From positions 11,972-75,971 of the forward strand of contig NW_014577503.1 of assembly GCF_000485595.1 (NCBI RefSeq): a DNA stretch of 64,000 nucleotides, read 5' to 3'. The stretch is from Priapulus caudatus. Taxonomy: Eukaryota; Priapulida; Priapulimorpha; Priapulimorphida; Priapulidae. Below, piece after piece: positions 26,026-41,000 of this stretch; the first letter of the stretch is position 1, and each line of letters starts with the position of its first letter. Below the pieces are notes generated by a model, which saw nothing but the letters and a program-made list of their open reading frames with translations, was not told where the DNA came from and did no database searches. The position numbers and the translations under genes were made by a program.

Positions 26026-29000
26026 CCATGTGCACCCGCACCACACCACCAGCCACGCACCACCATACACCAGCCACCACCACGCACGCACCACCGACCG
26101 CACACACCACGGTGCTCCAGCCACCAGGCCACCACCGAAGCCACCACCTACGCACCACACCACTCACCACCACCACGACCCCACCACCACCACCCCCACC
26201 GAGCCGACTCCACCACCACGCAGCCACCAACCACGCTACCACCAGCCACCACCACCCAACCACCACGCACCACCACCACGCACCAGCCACCGACCACGCA
26301 CCGAACCACCTAGCGCTACCAGCAACACCGACCCACCACACCGACGCACGCACCACCACCACGACACCCACCAGCCACCACCACCCCCGCGTGTGCACCA
26401 TCCTGTCACCACGACCGACCACCCGCACGGCGACCACCACCCCACACCACACGCGACCACCACCGACGCAACACCAGGCACCACCTACCAACCACCACCA
26501 CCACACCGACCACGCACCACACCACGCACAACCACACCGACCACACCACACCACACTACGACCACCACCGAGCCACCACCACACGCACCTGCACCACCAC
26601 ACACATACGCGACCTCTACTGCACTGCCAAGTTGGTGGCGTTGCAAGCGTTCCTACCACTACTGCCGACCGTTGCCGGCTTCTGCCAGCATCAGGCATGG
26701 GCCCGCGTCACCANNNNNNNNNNNNNNNNNNNNNNNNNCCACTAGATGTAGGCAACTTGGTCTACGGCGCTGTTGTCTAGGTGTCTGAAGAAGGCAGAGA
26801 AAGGCACCCAAACTCTTCCGTCCAAGTGTGCGGCATGTCATATAAGTAAGTTACCACACAAGCAAACAAAACTATACAACTAAAGCAGATAATATCTCTT
26901 ATTTAATCTGGAACGGTGCACACTCTGCGTTGATGTAGCATTTTAAAATATTACTTCGACAATGACACAAGATTTGATAGAACAATATATAAGAGTTATT
27001 AGTACCAGGCTATAAGCATTAGCGTAACTTTATGGTATATGATTAACTTTTGTTAAAAAAGTTATTGCAATTACTTTGCAACTGCATGTATGCCTTCTTC
27101 AACCACTGTCACCACTGTGATACCACGCCATCCATTGCGTTCGACGCCGACCGGACGACGGACGCGGACGACCGGACGACGGACCGGACAGACGACTCGG
27201 ACGACGAACCCACCAACCACACCACCCTACCCACACCACCACCACACACACCACCACCAACCCACCCACCACCACCACCCCACACCACCACACCACCACC
27301 ACCCACCCACCACCAACCACCCACCACCCACGCCACCACCACCACCACGCACCACCCCACCCGACCCACCACCACCACCACCCCCACACCACCACCATCC
27401 ACCACACCCACCACCACCACCACCACCACCACCACCACCACCACACCACCACCACCACCACCACCACTACCGACACCCTCACCACTGCCAATGGTGCGTT
27501 CAACGTTACTACCACTACTGCCACCGTTGCCGCTTCTGCCAGCATCACCATCACCGTCACCACCGCCACTGCATGCTGCAACCACCTCTATCCATGTTGC
27601 CACTGCTGCCAGCACCACCATCATCACCCCCCATCACCACTACTGCTCTCAACGCCACCACGACCTCTGCAACCACCATCACCACTGCCATCACCATCAC
27701 CATCACCATCACCATCACCATCATTATAATAATAATAATAATCATCATCATCATCATCGGCAGCACCAGCACCAACAGATAGAAAGCATTAATTAGCTGC
27801 AAGACATGATTATATTCATCGAAAGAAGACAGAAGTTGCAGAAGGGTCGCAGGTCAAGCTGCAAGCATCAGTAACTGACTCTTATTAGTTGACTATGCTA
27901 GACTAAAACACACAGCTATAACTGCAGCAACGATCTGCAAAACAAGCCGATAATATACTTGTAGTACCCTCTGTAGTAACTTTCTGGGTTGTGGTCTCAA
28001 TTTCAGTAGCAGAAGTGGTGTGTGTCAAAGGCGATTCACTAGGCAGCGGTGCTGGAATATTGCATTGCATTTTTATCAATAATGTTACCATGCTTACAAC
28101 AGAACACATTACTCGTACATGCTCTCAGACCGGAATGCTGCGTCCATTCAAAAGGACGTAGTAAAAATTGACCACGAATGCAAACGAGAAAATTCAGAAT
28201 GAAAACAAATTCCCAAACACGCTGAATAAAAACAATATTTAACTATGTAGCCAGGTAACATGCAAATGGGTAGAAGTTGATAGAAATTAAGATCAACTCT
28301 CTAATTGGTTTTAAAAACCTAGAAAAAAGCAGTAACTAGAACTAATAGTTATTAATTTCTTGTCATTTGGCCAACACGTACAGGAACGGTCGACCACTTG
28401 TATTACAACCAACAACATGAAAGCAGGATAAAATATACGTAGAGGAGATCAGCCAGTGGCAAAGAGCAATTATTTCAGCTATAAGAGTACAAACAGCCCT
28501 TTCATAAAGCATATGAGTTAAACTCAATGTCATTATTTAGCAGGATACACGATAGTGGGATATTTTGCACATGTAGGATGGAGGAGAGTTGTCTCAACGG
28601 CAAATTGTGCTACCGGAGCGACAATGGGCTGTGGGCATACAACGCACATCCACAGCACACATTAAAGTTCGAAAACAGAGAAGCGAACCTCTGCACCGGT
28701 GCAATGTACACACTCGTAGTCACGAGTAATTAATTACCAGAGCTTCACCACTAGTTGATTAGTCTAGACGACTCAAAAGCGAACACATGGTTACTGTCAC
28801 ACCTAAAATTGACGATGAACATACGAACACAGCAGGCGAAGCATAAGCACATATATATATTTATAAACACGCGGTGTCACATACTGGTTACTGAGCAGAA
28901 GTCTAAACAGCCTTGATGGGTTTCAAAGTTGTTCTTATTTCCTTCACAGCCACCATAGTAGAACGGTGCACATCGGCCACCATCTTCAGTAGAGAAGTAC

Positions 29001-32000
29001 CAGCGCAACACGTAATTGTAACAGGGTCCACCTTCCTTCGGTTGCTGGCAGATCTCTTAGAATTAAAGACACCAATTTATTTTCGTGTTTATTGTTATAC
29101 AATCAATTATTCTTCATTCTGACAGTTTTGGAAATAACGTGACTCCAGCTTTTATCTTTTGTATATATGTCTATTACACGGTCATGTGCTGAACAGCATA
29201 ATATAGCTGCGTAGAAATCTATCATATGGCATAAGATAACATTTTTATATTAGCATAGACTATATTTCTAGAGTTATTCGCACGCAGCGAGTCCCGTCTA
29301 TTGACACACGGCAGACCACCCAGCTATTTACCATATTGCCCAAGTTCCTTCTCTGAGGGGAAAGTCGTCTGTTGGATTTCTTCTCCCTCTGTCACCATGT
29401 CTGGACCCTCTACACAGGATCGGATGACATATTAGATATCTAGATCAGTGGATATCTGATAGATGTCCCGATCCAAGTGGTATATTAGTCTACCAGGATT
29501 ACGAGACCACTGAATTGGCGAACCCTCAGACAAGAGCATTAAATGTAAATTTCACTGGAGAACTGTTGTTGCAATTTCCTTAATAAGAAAGAACATGGAT
29601 GCAGATAGAACTGATCGCTTTCAATCAAAGTAAGTGCTATCTAAAGCAGACTATCTATTGTCCAGAAAGATGACATGATATGCAAATACAAGTAGTTAAG
29701 TAGCAGTGAATCAGTACTCAAAGATGTGGAAATTATCTGTGTGAACATTGCCAAAAGCTTCAACTTAGCAGCATAATTTCCACCTAAAATTGTTATTCAC
29801 AAAAGCAATATACTGCAGTGTTAGCCTTAAAGCCAGTAAAAACATGTTTCAGCTGTGATAGTGCCTGCTGAAATGGCAGCAGTAAAAGCGAAGCAGGTTT
29901 ATTGCAAGCTGCCAAGTATTCCATTCATAATATGTATTGCTGTAAAATTGTAAATAACTGAATAAATAACTTAATTAATTATACACATTGGCAGTCAAGG
30001 CGAGTTATTTATGTACACAGGCAATGACAATACCATGTCTATTCACAGTCGTGACTACCCATTGTCTATATACTATTATGGTTAATGTAAATAACAGTCA
30101 AAGATTATTATCGCTAATGCTTTGCACCTTGTGTTTAGTTAAGCAAAGATCAGCTGCGACTGCAAAATACGACACTAGCTGTAGAAAATTAGTAAAAAGC
30201 GGACAAGACAGCTATCAGTAAATTACCAGAGATGACACCTGAATCCGTAGACATACTATCATCAACAACAACTGAAGATGTCACGAGCAGTGTCGCTGCA
30301 TCAGTAGCTTCTGCAAGGTGAGGTTACACTCGTATCATATATGTTAATTTGTTGAAATTTGCAGAAAGACAGAATATGTTATGAATAACTGTGGGTTTGC
30401 AACAAAAATGATAAAACTGTGCACGGTAAACATATCTTACCGGTAACAACAATCCACAATGTTACGGAAGGGATACAATCTTGAAAAGGTTATGTAAAAT
30501 TTCATAACGCAAACAATTTTTTCCCATTATTTCAAGCTATATGATAATAAATAAGCAAACTACTTGACGTTATCACACCATAAACGATGTTGCGTGAGGT
30601 ATCTACATTAGATAAATAATAATCTTTTGGGAATAAATAAATAAGAAAGCGCATTTCCCGACCGATGACACGAAGCAATTTTTAATCCTGGTTAATATGA
30701 CGAATATCTAAGTTGAACACGCATGACAATTATGCAGTGTTTTAGACAAATAATTTAACAAAAGGGAGAGTGCTACTTAATTGTTTGGGATCTACGTATA
30801 TTTGGAAGAAATAACGAACTTTGATGAAATGATATGGGACTATCATGCTTTTTAATAAAATGTATATTTTAAAGATGAAACCCTTGATTTCTAGAAAAAA
30901 GGGAGTTCACCAAAACATATCTGCCAACGAAATGTATTGGTCAAGTAACCAGCCTCTTGATATCTACACGTTTAATTTGCATGTCAGGAAAAACCACCAT
31001 ACCGCGTTTACAATTTTATAACGAAAACTTAACTATAAAACTATAACATTACACACCAATAATTTTGCCACAAACTTATCTCCAGTGGAAGGCGCTCACG
31101 CACACACATAGACACATATAATCGTTTGCTTGAGGACACCCATGTAGATATAGAAAATCAAAATATAGAAAAATAGAAAAGGTGTTATTGTATAGCCTCA
31201 GGAAAAGACACTGTTCTCCAAAGCTCGCAAAATGAAAAAAAATGAACACCTTATTCTATTTTCTATATTATGATTTACTGTATACATATGTACCAGTTGC
31301 GACTGTAGACAAAGTGGCCTCTGTTTCAGCAAAAGTAGACGTAGGTGCAGTTGGTTGTGTTGTTGGTTGAGGTGCTACAATGAATAAATGAATAATGTGC
31401 TACTGTTCTATAGATCACTAGACTACTAGACTACTTGAAAATTCACCAACATTTTGGCTACAGAGATCCATCTGTAATATCAAGGAGCAATGAGGTGACA
31501 TTAATTGTATTATTATACCTAAAAGCTATAGAATTAATTTACATTACGTCATGAAATAAAGACACATACGGCTGCCTGAGCAGAAGTTAGAACAGTCGTC
31601 ATGTGTTTCAAAGTTGTTCTCATTTCCTTCACAGCCACCATAGTAGAACGGTGCACAGCGGCCACCATCTTCATCAGAGAAGTACCAGCGCAATACATAG
31701 CTGTCACATGGTCCTGCCTCCTTTGGCTGCTGGCAGATATCTTAAAAAAGATCATCTCTGATATTTAGCTGATATTTGTATTTTAATATTTTTCATTTAA
31801 AAACTTCGCAGCTATAAAACATTAAATCATTACGTTCCAAATATAGTATACACATGTTGCAGATACACATATCAAATACAGTGACAAGAAATCCCGTTAT
31901 TGTCACACTCTACGTCGAAAAAACAGTGCTGAAACACAGTATGCAAAAGGTGTGTGAGTTCTTCTCACTCCACCTCAACCAATCGAAATAAGTTATTCTG

Positions 32001-35000
32001 AGATCGGGTTGGGATCAAAATTATATCAACTTTGCTGCGTTCGGGTTATGACAAAGTTGTTCGCGCTCATTTGAGACAATTTGGCCTCAGGACTGAGTGG
32101 AGCATTCCATATAAATCTGGTTACTCAAACGCAACTCAAAAAACGTAAATACTAAATATTTAAGCATAAGCAGTTCTACACAGCACACTAGTATGTTTAA
32201 TAGCTCTACTAATACAGCAGTTCATTATGTCACAGGAATACAAGGTATTTCCGTATGTAGAAACGTAGTTGTTTGCAACCCTAATCGGTGTATAGCTCTG
32301 TAAGTAACTGAACCTTTTAAATGCAGACGGCACCTGCAGAAAAAACGACAGAAGTAAGTAAGGCAAAGAAGTAACTACGTGTTAACCTAGGCAGTGTGGA
32401 CTGCAAGGGAGTCCACAACTGAGCATATTCAGAAAACGTATGCGCACGCGGGAGACGTTAATAGCTAGGTTGTCAGGTGCGAGAATTATACCTGGACTAC
32501 CTGGTACTTGGGTTGTCCTTCAAGTGATTAATTCAAGGTAATAGCAATCAATGAAAGTAGCACCAGTTTCTGGCAATGTAAATGCATCTACAGATGTATA
32601 GTTAGTTGCCCACGATTTGTAAGAAGTTCATCTGGCGACCCTATAAGCCTGATTCAACAGTATTCACACTAAGCAGCATTAGAAATCAAACGTCATTCAC
32701 AGGCCGAATGTATAACGAAGCAGAAGCAGACGACGAAGCAACCTCTAAAACATTACACATATGTATACCCATCGTGGAGAGTGTTGGTCGCGTAGTCTGA
32801 GATGACGAAACAGTGGAAGTGTGTGTCTGTGTCGTTAACTCTTCTGTTGCTAGTAAAGATGGAATATACTAAAATGATCTAGATTGCAGCTATAACCTAT
32901 ATATGCATTAACGACAGTGTGATAAAGAAACATCTTTGGTCTGAATGCTATTCTGAATAATGATAAAAACAAATAAAATATCTACAAAATAATAAAGAAA
33001 TGTACCAGCTGTTTTCACTGCAGGCCGCGTGGCCTCTGTTGTAGCAACAGTAGATGGAGGTGTCGTCGCAAGTTTTGTTACTGGAGATGCTATAACGTAC
33101 AGTTGCGATAGTTATTGAAATTCTAGATGTTACCATTACTCACATTAATTAATTAAACTTTTCTCAGATCTGATTAAGGTTAGTTACATGTTTAACCAAT
33201 ATAATTTACTCGTACAAGTATCTGTATGATCAATGATGAAAACATTTGTAACACTACGCTGATGACTCTAAAGTAGATTTAATAATAATACACTAAGTGA
33301 CATTTAATACGTATGATGTACATACGAGCCCCTGCGCAGAATTTAGAACAGTCTTCGTAAGTTTCAAAGTTGTTCTTATTTCCTTCACAGCCACCATAGT
33401 AGAATGGTGCACAGCGACCACCATCTTCATCAGAGAAGTACCAGCGTAAGACGTAATTTCCACAGGGTCCTGTCTCCTTTGATTGCAGGCATATATCTTG
33501 AAAATATTTTGACATTTTTTACTTTGATAATTAGGTAAAATGGCAAGATTTAGCATTTTTATATAAAGGCTTTACAGCTATAAAACTTCAAACTATAAAG
33601 TACAATATATTGGTCTATTATAGAATTTGCATACAAGATACTGCAAATATCAGGACATAAAATACAGACGCTGGCAACCTATCCATCCTCAGTTAGGTAC
33701 GATGCCAGTACGGATCTTTCATTCGTCTGCTACCTGTCAGATGTGATATTCCTTCAGAACGTATTGGCAATGTTAATTACTATTCTCATTGCTGAAAGTT
33801 ACGTTATTCTTGCACGTAGATATATCTGCTTGCCAGAGTATTGCCATGAGAAATATTGATGAGGTATCTGTCCGGGTTTTTAAGTCGGCCAGATTTCATT
33901 CACCATCCAAATGGAGGTTAACATTCACAATTTAGATGTATATTTTTCAAAATAATTACAATTATTATCAAAACTTCAAACTTCAAAATCTTATTAGGTA
34001 ATTTCAGCGAAAATGTTTTAAAATCTTTGAACTGCATGTTTTCCTACTTTAAAGCAAAACTACTTTATTGTCAAGTGCGAATTGGCAGCTTGGCTTTACA
34101 TACCACTGCATATCAATCTGCCCAAAAATCGCATACGTGTTCAATTTATACAAAATAAATAAAAACTACTAGCCACAATTACCAAGAAAAATCTTATCTG
34201 TACACACAGCACGGTAGCAAGTATGACATCTATAAGCACAGCGATATTTGCCTGCGGAAAATCCTAAAGTTGATTGCGATGTTAATCTAGATAGCTCAAA
34301 TTCTAAAAATTCTAAAAAGAAGCAGGAGTAACAACGAAAGTAAGCCAATTAAGCGATTATGTATTATGCATGGTTTAAGTTAGGCAATGAAAGGCTGAAT
34401 GAATCAATACGTCTTAGTTAAGTGGTAAAAACCATATGCACACGATAAACATGAAAATGGATACTAGATCAACGTTATATTTTTACTGTGTTATGAGGTA
34501 TTTGGAGGTATCAGGACAACCCCCCCCCCCCGGTCAATTACCCCCATGCAATTTACCTCCTGGACAATTATCCCAGAAAACTACCCATGGACAATTACTC
34601 ACTGACAGCGGGTGACAGCACCACCCAGAAAATGATCCCCGGACGATTACCTCCCCCCAGAAAATTATCTCCGAACATATATTCCCCCCCCCCAACAATT
34701 ACATTACCATGATAAACTGAGGTCCGTTGTTTAACATTAATCTCTGTTGAACTCTCCAGCGTGAAGTTAAAAATAAACTACACCAGCGATCAAAAGAAAA
34801 AAATCAAATTGTGAAATAATGACTAATAAACAGCGGACCTCAGTTTAATGTGGCAATGTAATTTTGAAAGTACCAGCCATGAAAGTACTACCAGTGTTTC
34901 TGCCAAGTATACAGATGTATAGTTAGTTAGCGGCCGGGATTTGTAAGGTCACATAGCGACCATAAGCAACAGCATTTACACCGAATAATGATGAAGCAGC

Positions 35001-38000
35001 AAAACTTCATTTCTAAGGCGAAGACAGAAGCAAAACAGCAACCTCTAAGATATTAAATTTATGTATACCCATCGTCGAGGGTGCGGTCTCAGTTGAAGAA
35101 ACAGCGGAAGTGTTCACCTTCGACTCTTCTGTTGCTAGTAGTCATGGAATATTAGCGATCAGACATAAGAACCAACTGATCAAGCTATATGTACTAAAGT
35201 TATCTGGATTATAAGTATAACCTACACGCATTAAAAATGTAATTAACTGTACGATTAAGAAACACCATTGTCTCATTTCTATTCGGAATAGTGATGAAAT
35301 AAAATAAAATATCTACAAAATAAAAAAATAATATGTACCAGCTGTTATCTCTGCAGGCCGCGTGGCCTCTGTTGTGGCAACAGTAGGTGCACGTGTCGTT
35401 GGAAGTTTTGTTACTGGAGATGCTACAATGTACAGTTACACGGTCATTGAAACTGTAGATATGTTACGATTATTTCCGTCTTTGGTAAAAACCTACCTAT
35501 ATTTGTCCCACTTTAGTTATATATGTTTCACCAATATAAGTTATTCGGGGATTATATGTCTAATCAAGGATCAGTACGATGAGTTGGTAACATGATGATG
35601 ATGACCCAATCTTAGATTTAATCAACAGTGTGGCATCGAATACGTATGATGTACGTACGGGCCCCTGAGCAGAAGTCAGAACAGTCCTCGTATGTTTCAA
35701 AGTTGTTCTTATTTCCTTCACAGCCACCATAGTAGAACGGTGCACAGCGGCCACCATCTTCCTCAGAGAAGTACCAGCGCAATACGTAAACACCACAGGG
35801 TCCCGCCTCCTTTGGTTGTTTGCATATATCTTAAAAATGTTTTAACAGGTTTTAGTTTGATATTCAGTTGAAATGTAGACATAACGCTCACTGCTCGAAA
35901 TCACCTTATTCCGTGACCTAGACATTCAAGTTAACTAGAGTATACTCACAAAGAATACTGCAGCAGAAGTACTTTACCAGGTTTTATCTAGACCAGTTTT
36001 CATTCACACGTACTCCAAATGGAGTTTAAAATTCATAATTTGAAAGCAGATATTTGCATTTTTATGTGTAGATAGTTTTCAAAATATCTACAATTTTTAA
36101 CAAATCCCTATCTAGCTTATTCAGTAATTTAATCCAAAAACGTCTTCATTTTTAAGCGCCATACGTTTTCATACTTCAAAGCAAGACTACTGCGACTTGT
36201 CAAGTGCGAATTACTGGTCTCTGCATTGCAGGCTACTGCATATCATTGCCTCCAAAATTGGCAAATGAGTCAAATTTTTCACATAATAAATGATCAGGTA
36301 CTACGCAGATAAACCCTCGCAGCACGCACAGCACACTAACAGGTATATGACACCTACAAGCACTGTGCTATTCGTCAGTAGAACAACCTATCGTTGTTGC
36401 AATGCTAATCTATAGGGTAGCTCTTTGTAGCCAGGAAAACCTCAAAAGGACAAAAGATGAGTTTGCTACTGTTGACGATCAACGAAAGTAAGCCAAGTAT
36501 TAGGCATTGTATGGCATTGTATAGCTAAGCAATGAAAATATTAAAGTAATCCACAGCTCCTAGAGTATTTGTAGAAAACCTATGCGGACACAGTAGACAT
36601 GAAAAGGGTTGCTAGGTGTTAGATTTATACTGGGTTAAAATATATTTAGAAGGTTCATCAAGGAAATTGATTAAAGGGATACCAGCCATGAAAGTACCAC
36701 ATGTTTTTTTTGGCATGGTATACGCAAGTACTGATGTAAAGTTAGTTATCTATAGGGTAGCTCTTTGTAGCCAGGAAAACCTCAAAAGGGCAAAAGATGA
36801 GTTTGCTACTGTTGACGATCAACGAAAGTAAGCCAAGTATTAGGCATTGTATGGCATTGTATAGCTAAGCAATGAAAATATTAAAGTAATCCACAGCTCC
36901 TAGAGTATTTGTAGAAAACCTATGCGGACACAGTAGACATGAAAAGGGTTGCTAGGTGTTAGATTTAAACTGGGTTAAAATATATTTAGAAGGTTCATCA
37001 AGGAAATTGATTAAAGGGATACCAGCCATGAAAGTACCACATGTTTTTTTGGCATGGTATACGCAAGTACTGATGTAAAGTTAGTTGGTCAGGATTTGTA
37101 AGGAGATATCGCCTGGCGATCCCTAAACCTGAATCAGCAGCACTCACACCTAATAACGATAAGCAGGAATAGAAACCAAACATCATTCCTCAGCCGAACG
37201 AAGACAGAAGCAAAACAGCAACCTCTACGACATTAAACAGATGTATACCCATCGTTGATTGTGTAGTTGGTGTGGTCTCAGTTGAAGAAACAGAGGAAGT
37301 GTTCACCTTCGACTCTTCTGTTGCTAGTAGTCGTGGAATAGTAGCGATCAGATATAGGAACCAATTCAATTAACTAATCATTCTATTTATCAAAGTTATC
37401 TAGATTATAGATATAACCTCTATTCATTCAAATGTAATTAATTGTAGGATAAAAACATTTGTCTCATTGCTATTTTGAATAAAGAAAAATCAAATAAAAT
37501 ATCTACAAAATATAGAAATGTACCAGCTGTTATCTCTGCAGGCCGCGTTGCCTCTGTTGGAGCAACAGTAGATGGAGGTGTCGTCGCAAGTTTTGTTACT
37601 GCAGATGCTATAACGTACAGTTAGACAGTTATTGAAATTGTAAAAGTTACAATTATATTCAATGTTTGTTGAAACTTTCTTAGATTTGTTCCACTTTAGT
37701 TACATAAGTTACACCAATATAATTTAATCGTACAATTGTCTATATTATCAAGGACCAGAACGATGAGTTAGTAATGTGATGATAATGACTCTACCCTAAA
37801 TTTAATCAACAGTGTGGCATCGAATACGCATGATGTACGTACGGGCCCCTGAGCAGAAGTCGGAACATTCCTCGTAAGTTTCAAAGTTGTTCTTATTTCC
37901 TTCACAGCCACCATAGTAGAATGGTGCACAGCGGCCACCATCTTCATCAGAGAAGTACCAGCGCAACACGTAATCACCACAGAGTCCTGCCTCCTTTGGT

Positions 38001-41000
38001 TGCTTGCATATATCTTAAAAACGTTTTGACATATATTACCTATCTCTGCTCTTTAGTTGAAATTTATTATACTTTAACATTTTACAATCAGAAACTGTCC
38101 AGCTATAAAACAGTACACTATCATGTATCATAAGTAGGTGCATTATAGTAGTTGTACACATGATTCTGCAAAAGATTGGGATATATACACTAGCAACATC
38201 CATCGTTAGTTAGATTCGCTGCCAGTACGGATGTATAGCTGGCCTGCTACCTAAAGACTGTTGCACGTCAGGGATCAGATTCCTTTGTAACGTATTGAGC
38301 ATATGACAGATGATAATTACTACTGTGAGTTTTGGAAATCTCGTTATTCTTGCACCTAGATATATGATAAGCAGAGCAAACCCATGAGCAACACTCAAGA
38401 AGAAGTACCTGTCTCTTGAATCCAATGTTTTCATACTTCAAAGCAAGACTACTTTAATTTCAAGGGTAAAGTACTGGTTTCGTATTGCACGCTACTGCGT
38501 ATAAATGCACGCAAAATTCATAAACGGGTTCATTTTTCACAAAACAAATGGTAAAGTACTAGACACGGTTACGCATATATCATCCTCGCTGTGCACACAG
38601 CACAATGGCATAACATCTCCATGCACTGTGACAATTGCGTGAAGAAAAACCCAAAACGTGTTTGAAATGTTAATTTAGGGAGCTCCTTGCAGCTAGCAGA
38701 AACATCAAAAACGCATAAGACATTCCACAACTGCTGAGAAACAACGAAAGTGGGCCAAGTAATTATGTATTAAGCATGTGAATGCAATGCAATGCAAATG
38801 CAAATGCAATTATTTGCAATGAAACGCAATGAAATTTTTGTAGGAATCCAGAGCTATTAGCTAATTTGTAGAAAACGTATGCGCACACAGTAGACATGAA
38901 CAGGGTTGCTATGTGATCGATTTTGAACTGGGTAAAGAGGTACGTATTTGGAAAGTTCATCAAAGAAATAAACCAAGTGATACGTGAAAGTACCACATGT
39001 TTTTTGGCATTGTATATGTAAATACTGATGTAAAGTTAGTTGGCCAGGATTTGAAATAAGTTCACTTAGCAACCTAAAAATGAATCAACAGCATTTACAC
39101 CGAATAACGATAAAGCAGCATTAGAAACCAAACGCCATTCCTCAGCCGAACGTAGACAGAAGCAAAACAGCAACCTCTACGACACTAAACAGATGTATAC
39201 CCATCGTCGAGTGTGTGGTTGGTGTGGTCTCAGTTGAAGAAACAGAGGAAGCGTTCACCTTCGACTCTTCTGTTGCTAGTGATCATGGAATATTACCGAT
39301 CAGATATAGGAACTACCTAATCAAGCTATTTACTAAACTTATCCATATTACAGGTATAATCTACACGCATAGGAATGTAATTAACTGTAAGATATAAGCA
39401 ACTGTCTCATTGCTATTCTGAATATTTATAAAATCATATAAAATATATACAAAATAATAAAGAAAGGTACCAGCTGTTTTCACTGCAGGCCGCGTCGCCT
39501 CTGTTGGAGCAACAGTAGATGGAGGCTCAGGGGTCGTTGCAAGTTTTGTTACTGCAGATGCTATAACGTACAGTTAGACAGTTATTGAAATTCTACATGT
39601 TACGATTATTCCTATCTTTGATTGAAAATTTCCTAGATCTATTCCCGACTTTGATTTAATATTGTTTTACGCTATTATTGTTATCATATAATTATTTGTA
39701 TTATCAACAGATCAGAACGAAGTGACTTTGGTAACATGAACTGGCTGATGACCCAATCTTTAGATTTAACCAACAGGAGATGGTTGACAGCAGCGGAAAG
39801 ATACGTATCGACTCGGAAATAAGAATTAATAGGACGAGAGTATACGAGGATGAGAGAGAGAGAGAGAGAAGGGTAAGATGAATTTGTATATCTACTTCTG
39901 GTTATGAATGTAGTACGCGGGGAGCCCCGCAGCAGAAGTCAGAACATCCTCGTAAGTTTCAAAGTTGTTCTTATTTCCTTCACAGCCACCATAGTAGAAT
40001 GGTGCACAGCGGCCACCATCTCATCAGAGAGAGCGGCGTACCCCAGCGGCAAACACGTAAAGCAACCGACTAGGAGCGTCCTGGATCCTGTTGGTTGCAC
40101 TTGCAGTATATCGTTTAAGAATAGATTTGTGATGACTTTTTTTTTACTTTATCTGACTCTTATAGTTGAAATATATGATTTATCAATTATATATTATATT
40201 ATTAAAATTGTCCAGCTATCACAGTAAACCTTTAAGCACCGTATGCAAATTATCATAGTAGCTGTATACAATTGACTGAAAATATCAGAATACAAAATAC
40301 AGACACAATGAACATATCCATAGCACATAGATAGATTGTTAGTACAGATTATTCCATCGATTACTACCTTCTGACCGATGAAGTTCTGATGTGAGATTCA
40401 TTTAGGACGTATTGAGCAAGTGAAGATGACAATTACTACTCTAATTAGTGGAAATCCCGCTATCCTTGCACCTAGATATTTGTCAACCAGAGTATACTCA
40501 TGAGCAATACAGAAGCAGACGTAGCTAAGACAGCATCTACGAGATATAACATCTACAAGCAGTGAAGCATTTGCCTGCAGGAAAACCCAATGTTGCTTGC
40601 AATTCTAATCAAGGTAGCTACTTGTAACCAACAGAAACTGCAGAAATGCCAATAGAAAGTTAGCAACCGATGATGAACAAAGAATGTAAGCCAAGAAATT
40701 ATGTAATAAGCATATTACTAGGCAATGTAAACTATGTAAAAATCCACAGCTCTTGGCTCATTTGTAGAAAACGCATGTGCGCACAGGAGTCATGAATAGA
40801 GTTACCAGATGTGAGAATTATAACTGGGCTAACTAGTATTTTGGATGTCCATTAAAGAAATAATTCAAAGTAATGCCAACAATGAAATTAGGCTAGAGTG
40901 TTTGGCATGGTACCTGTATGTACAGATGTATGGTTGGTTGGCCAAGATTTAAAAGAAATTCACCTGACGACCCTAAACCTTAATCAACAGCATTCACAGC

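Larger units (their letters stand above)
33497..35068. other. Intron between cassettes K20/L20 and K21
   Basis: It contains diverged cassette intron sequence shared with the neighbouring units, a C-rich degenerate repeat at 34515-34690 and a MITE-like element at 34697-34863. No exon was found. Confidence 0.6.

Noticed and set aside
25817-26780. Open frames of about 290 codons on both strands
   Set aside because: They lie in ACG/CCA low-complexity sequence that lacks stop codons in several frames, and they cross or abut an N gap. There is no domain and the composition explains them.
27050-27796. Pro/Thr/His-rich open frame of 248 codons
   Set aside because: Same compositional artefact in CCA-rich repeat DNA; overlapping frames on both strands are equally open.
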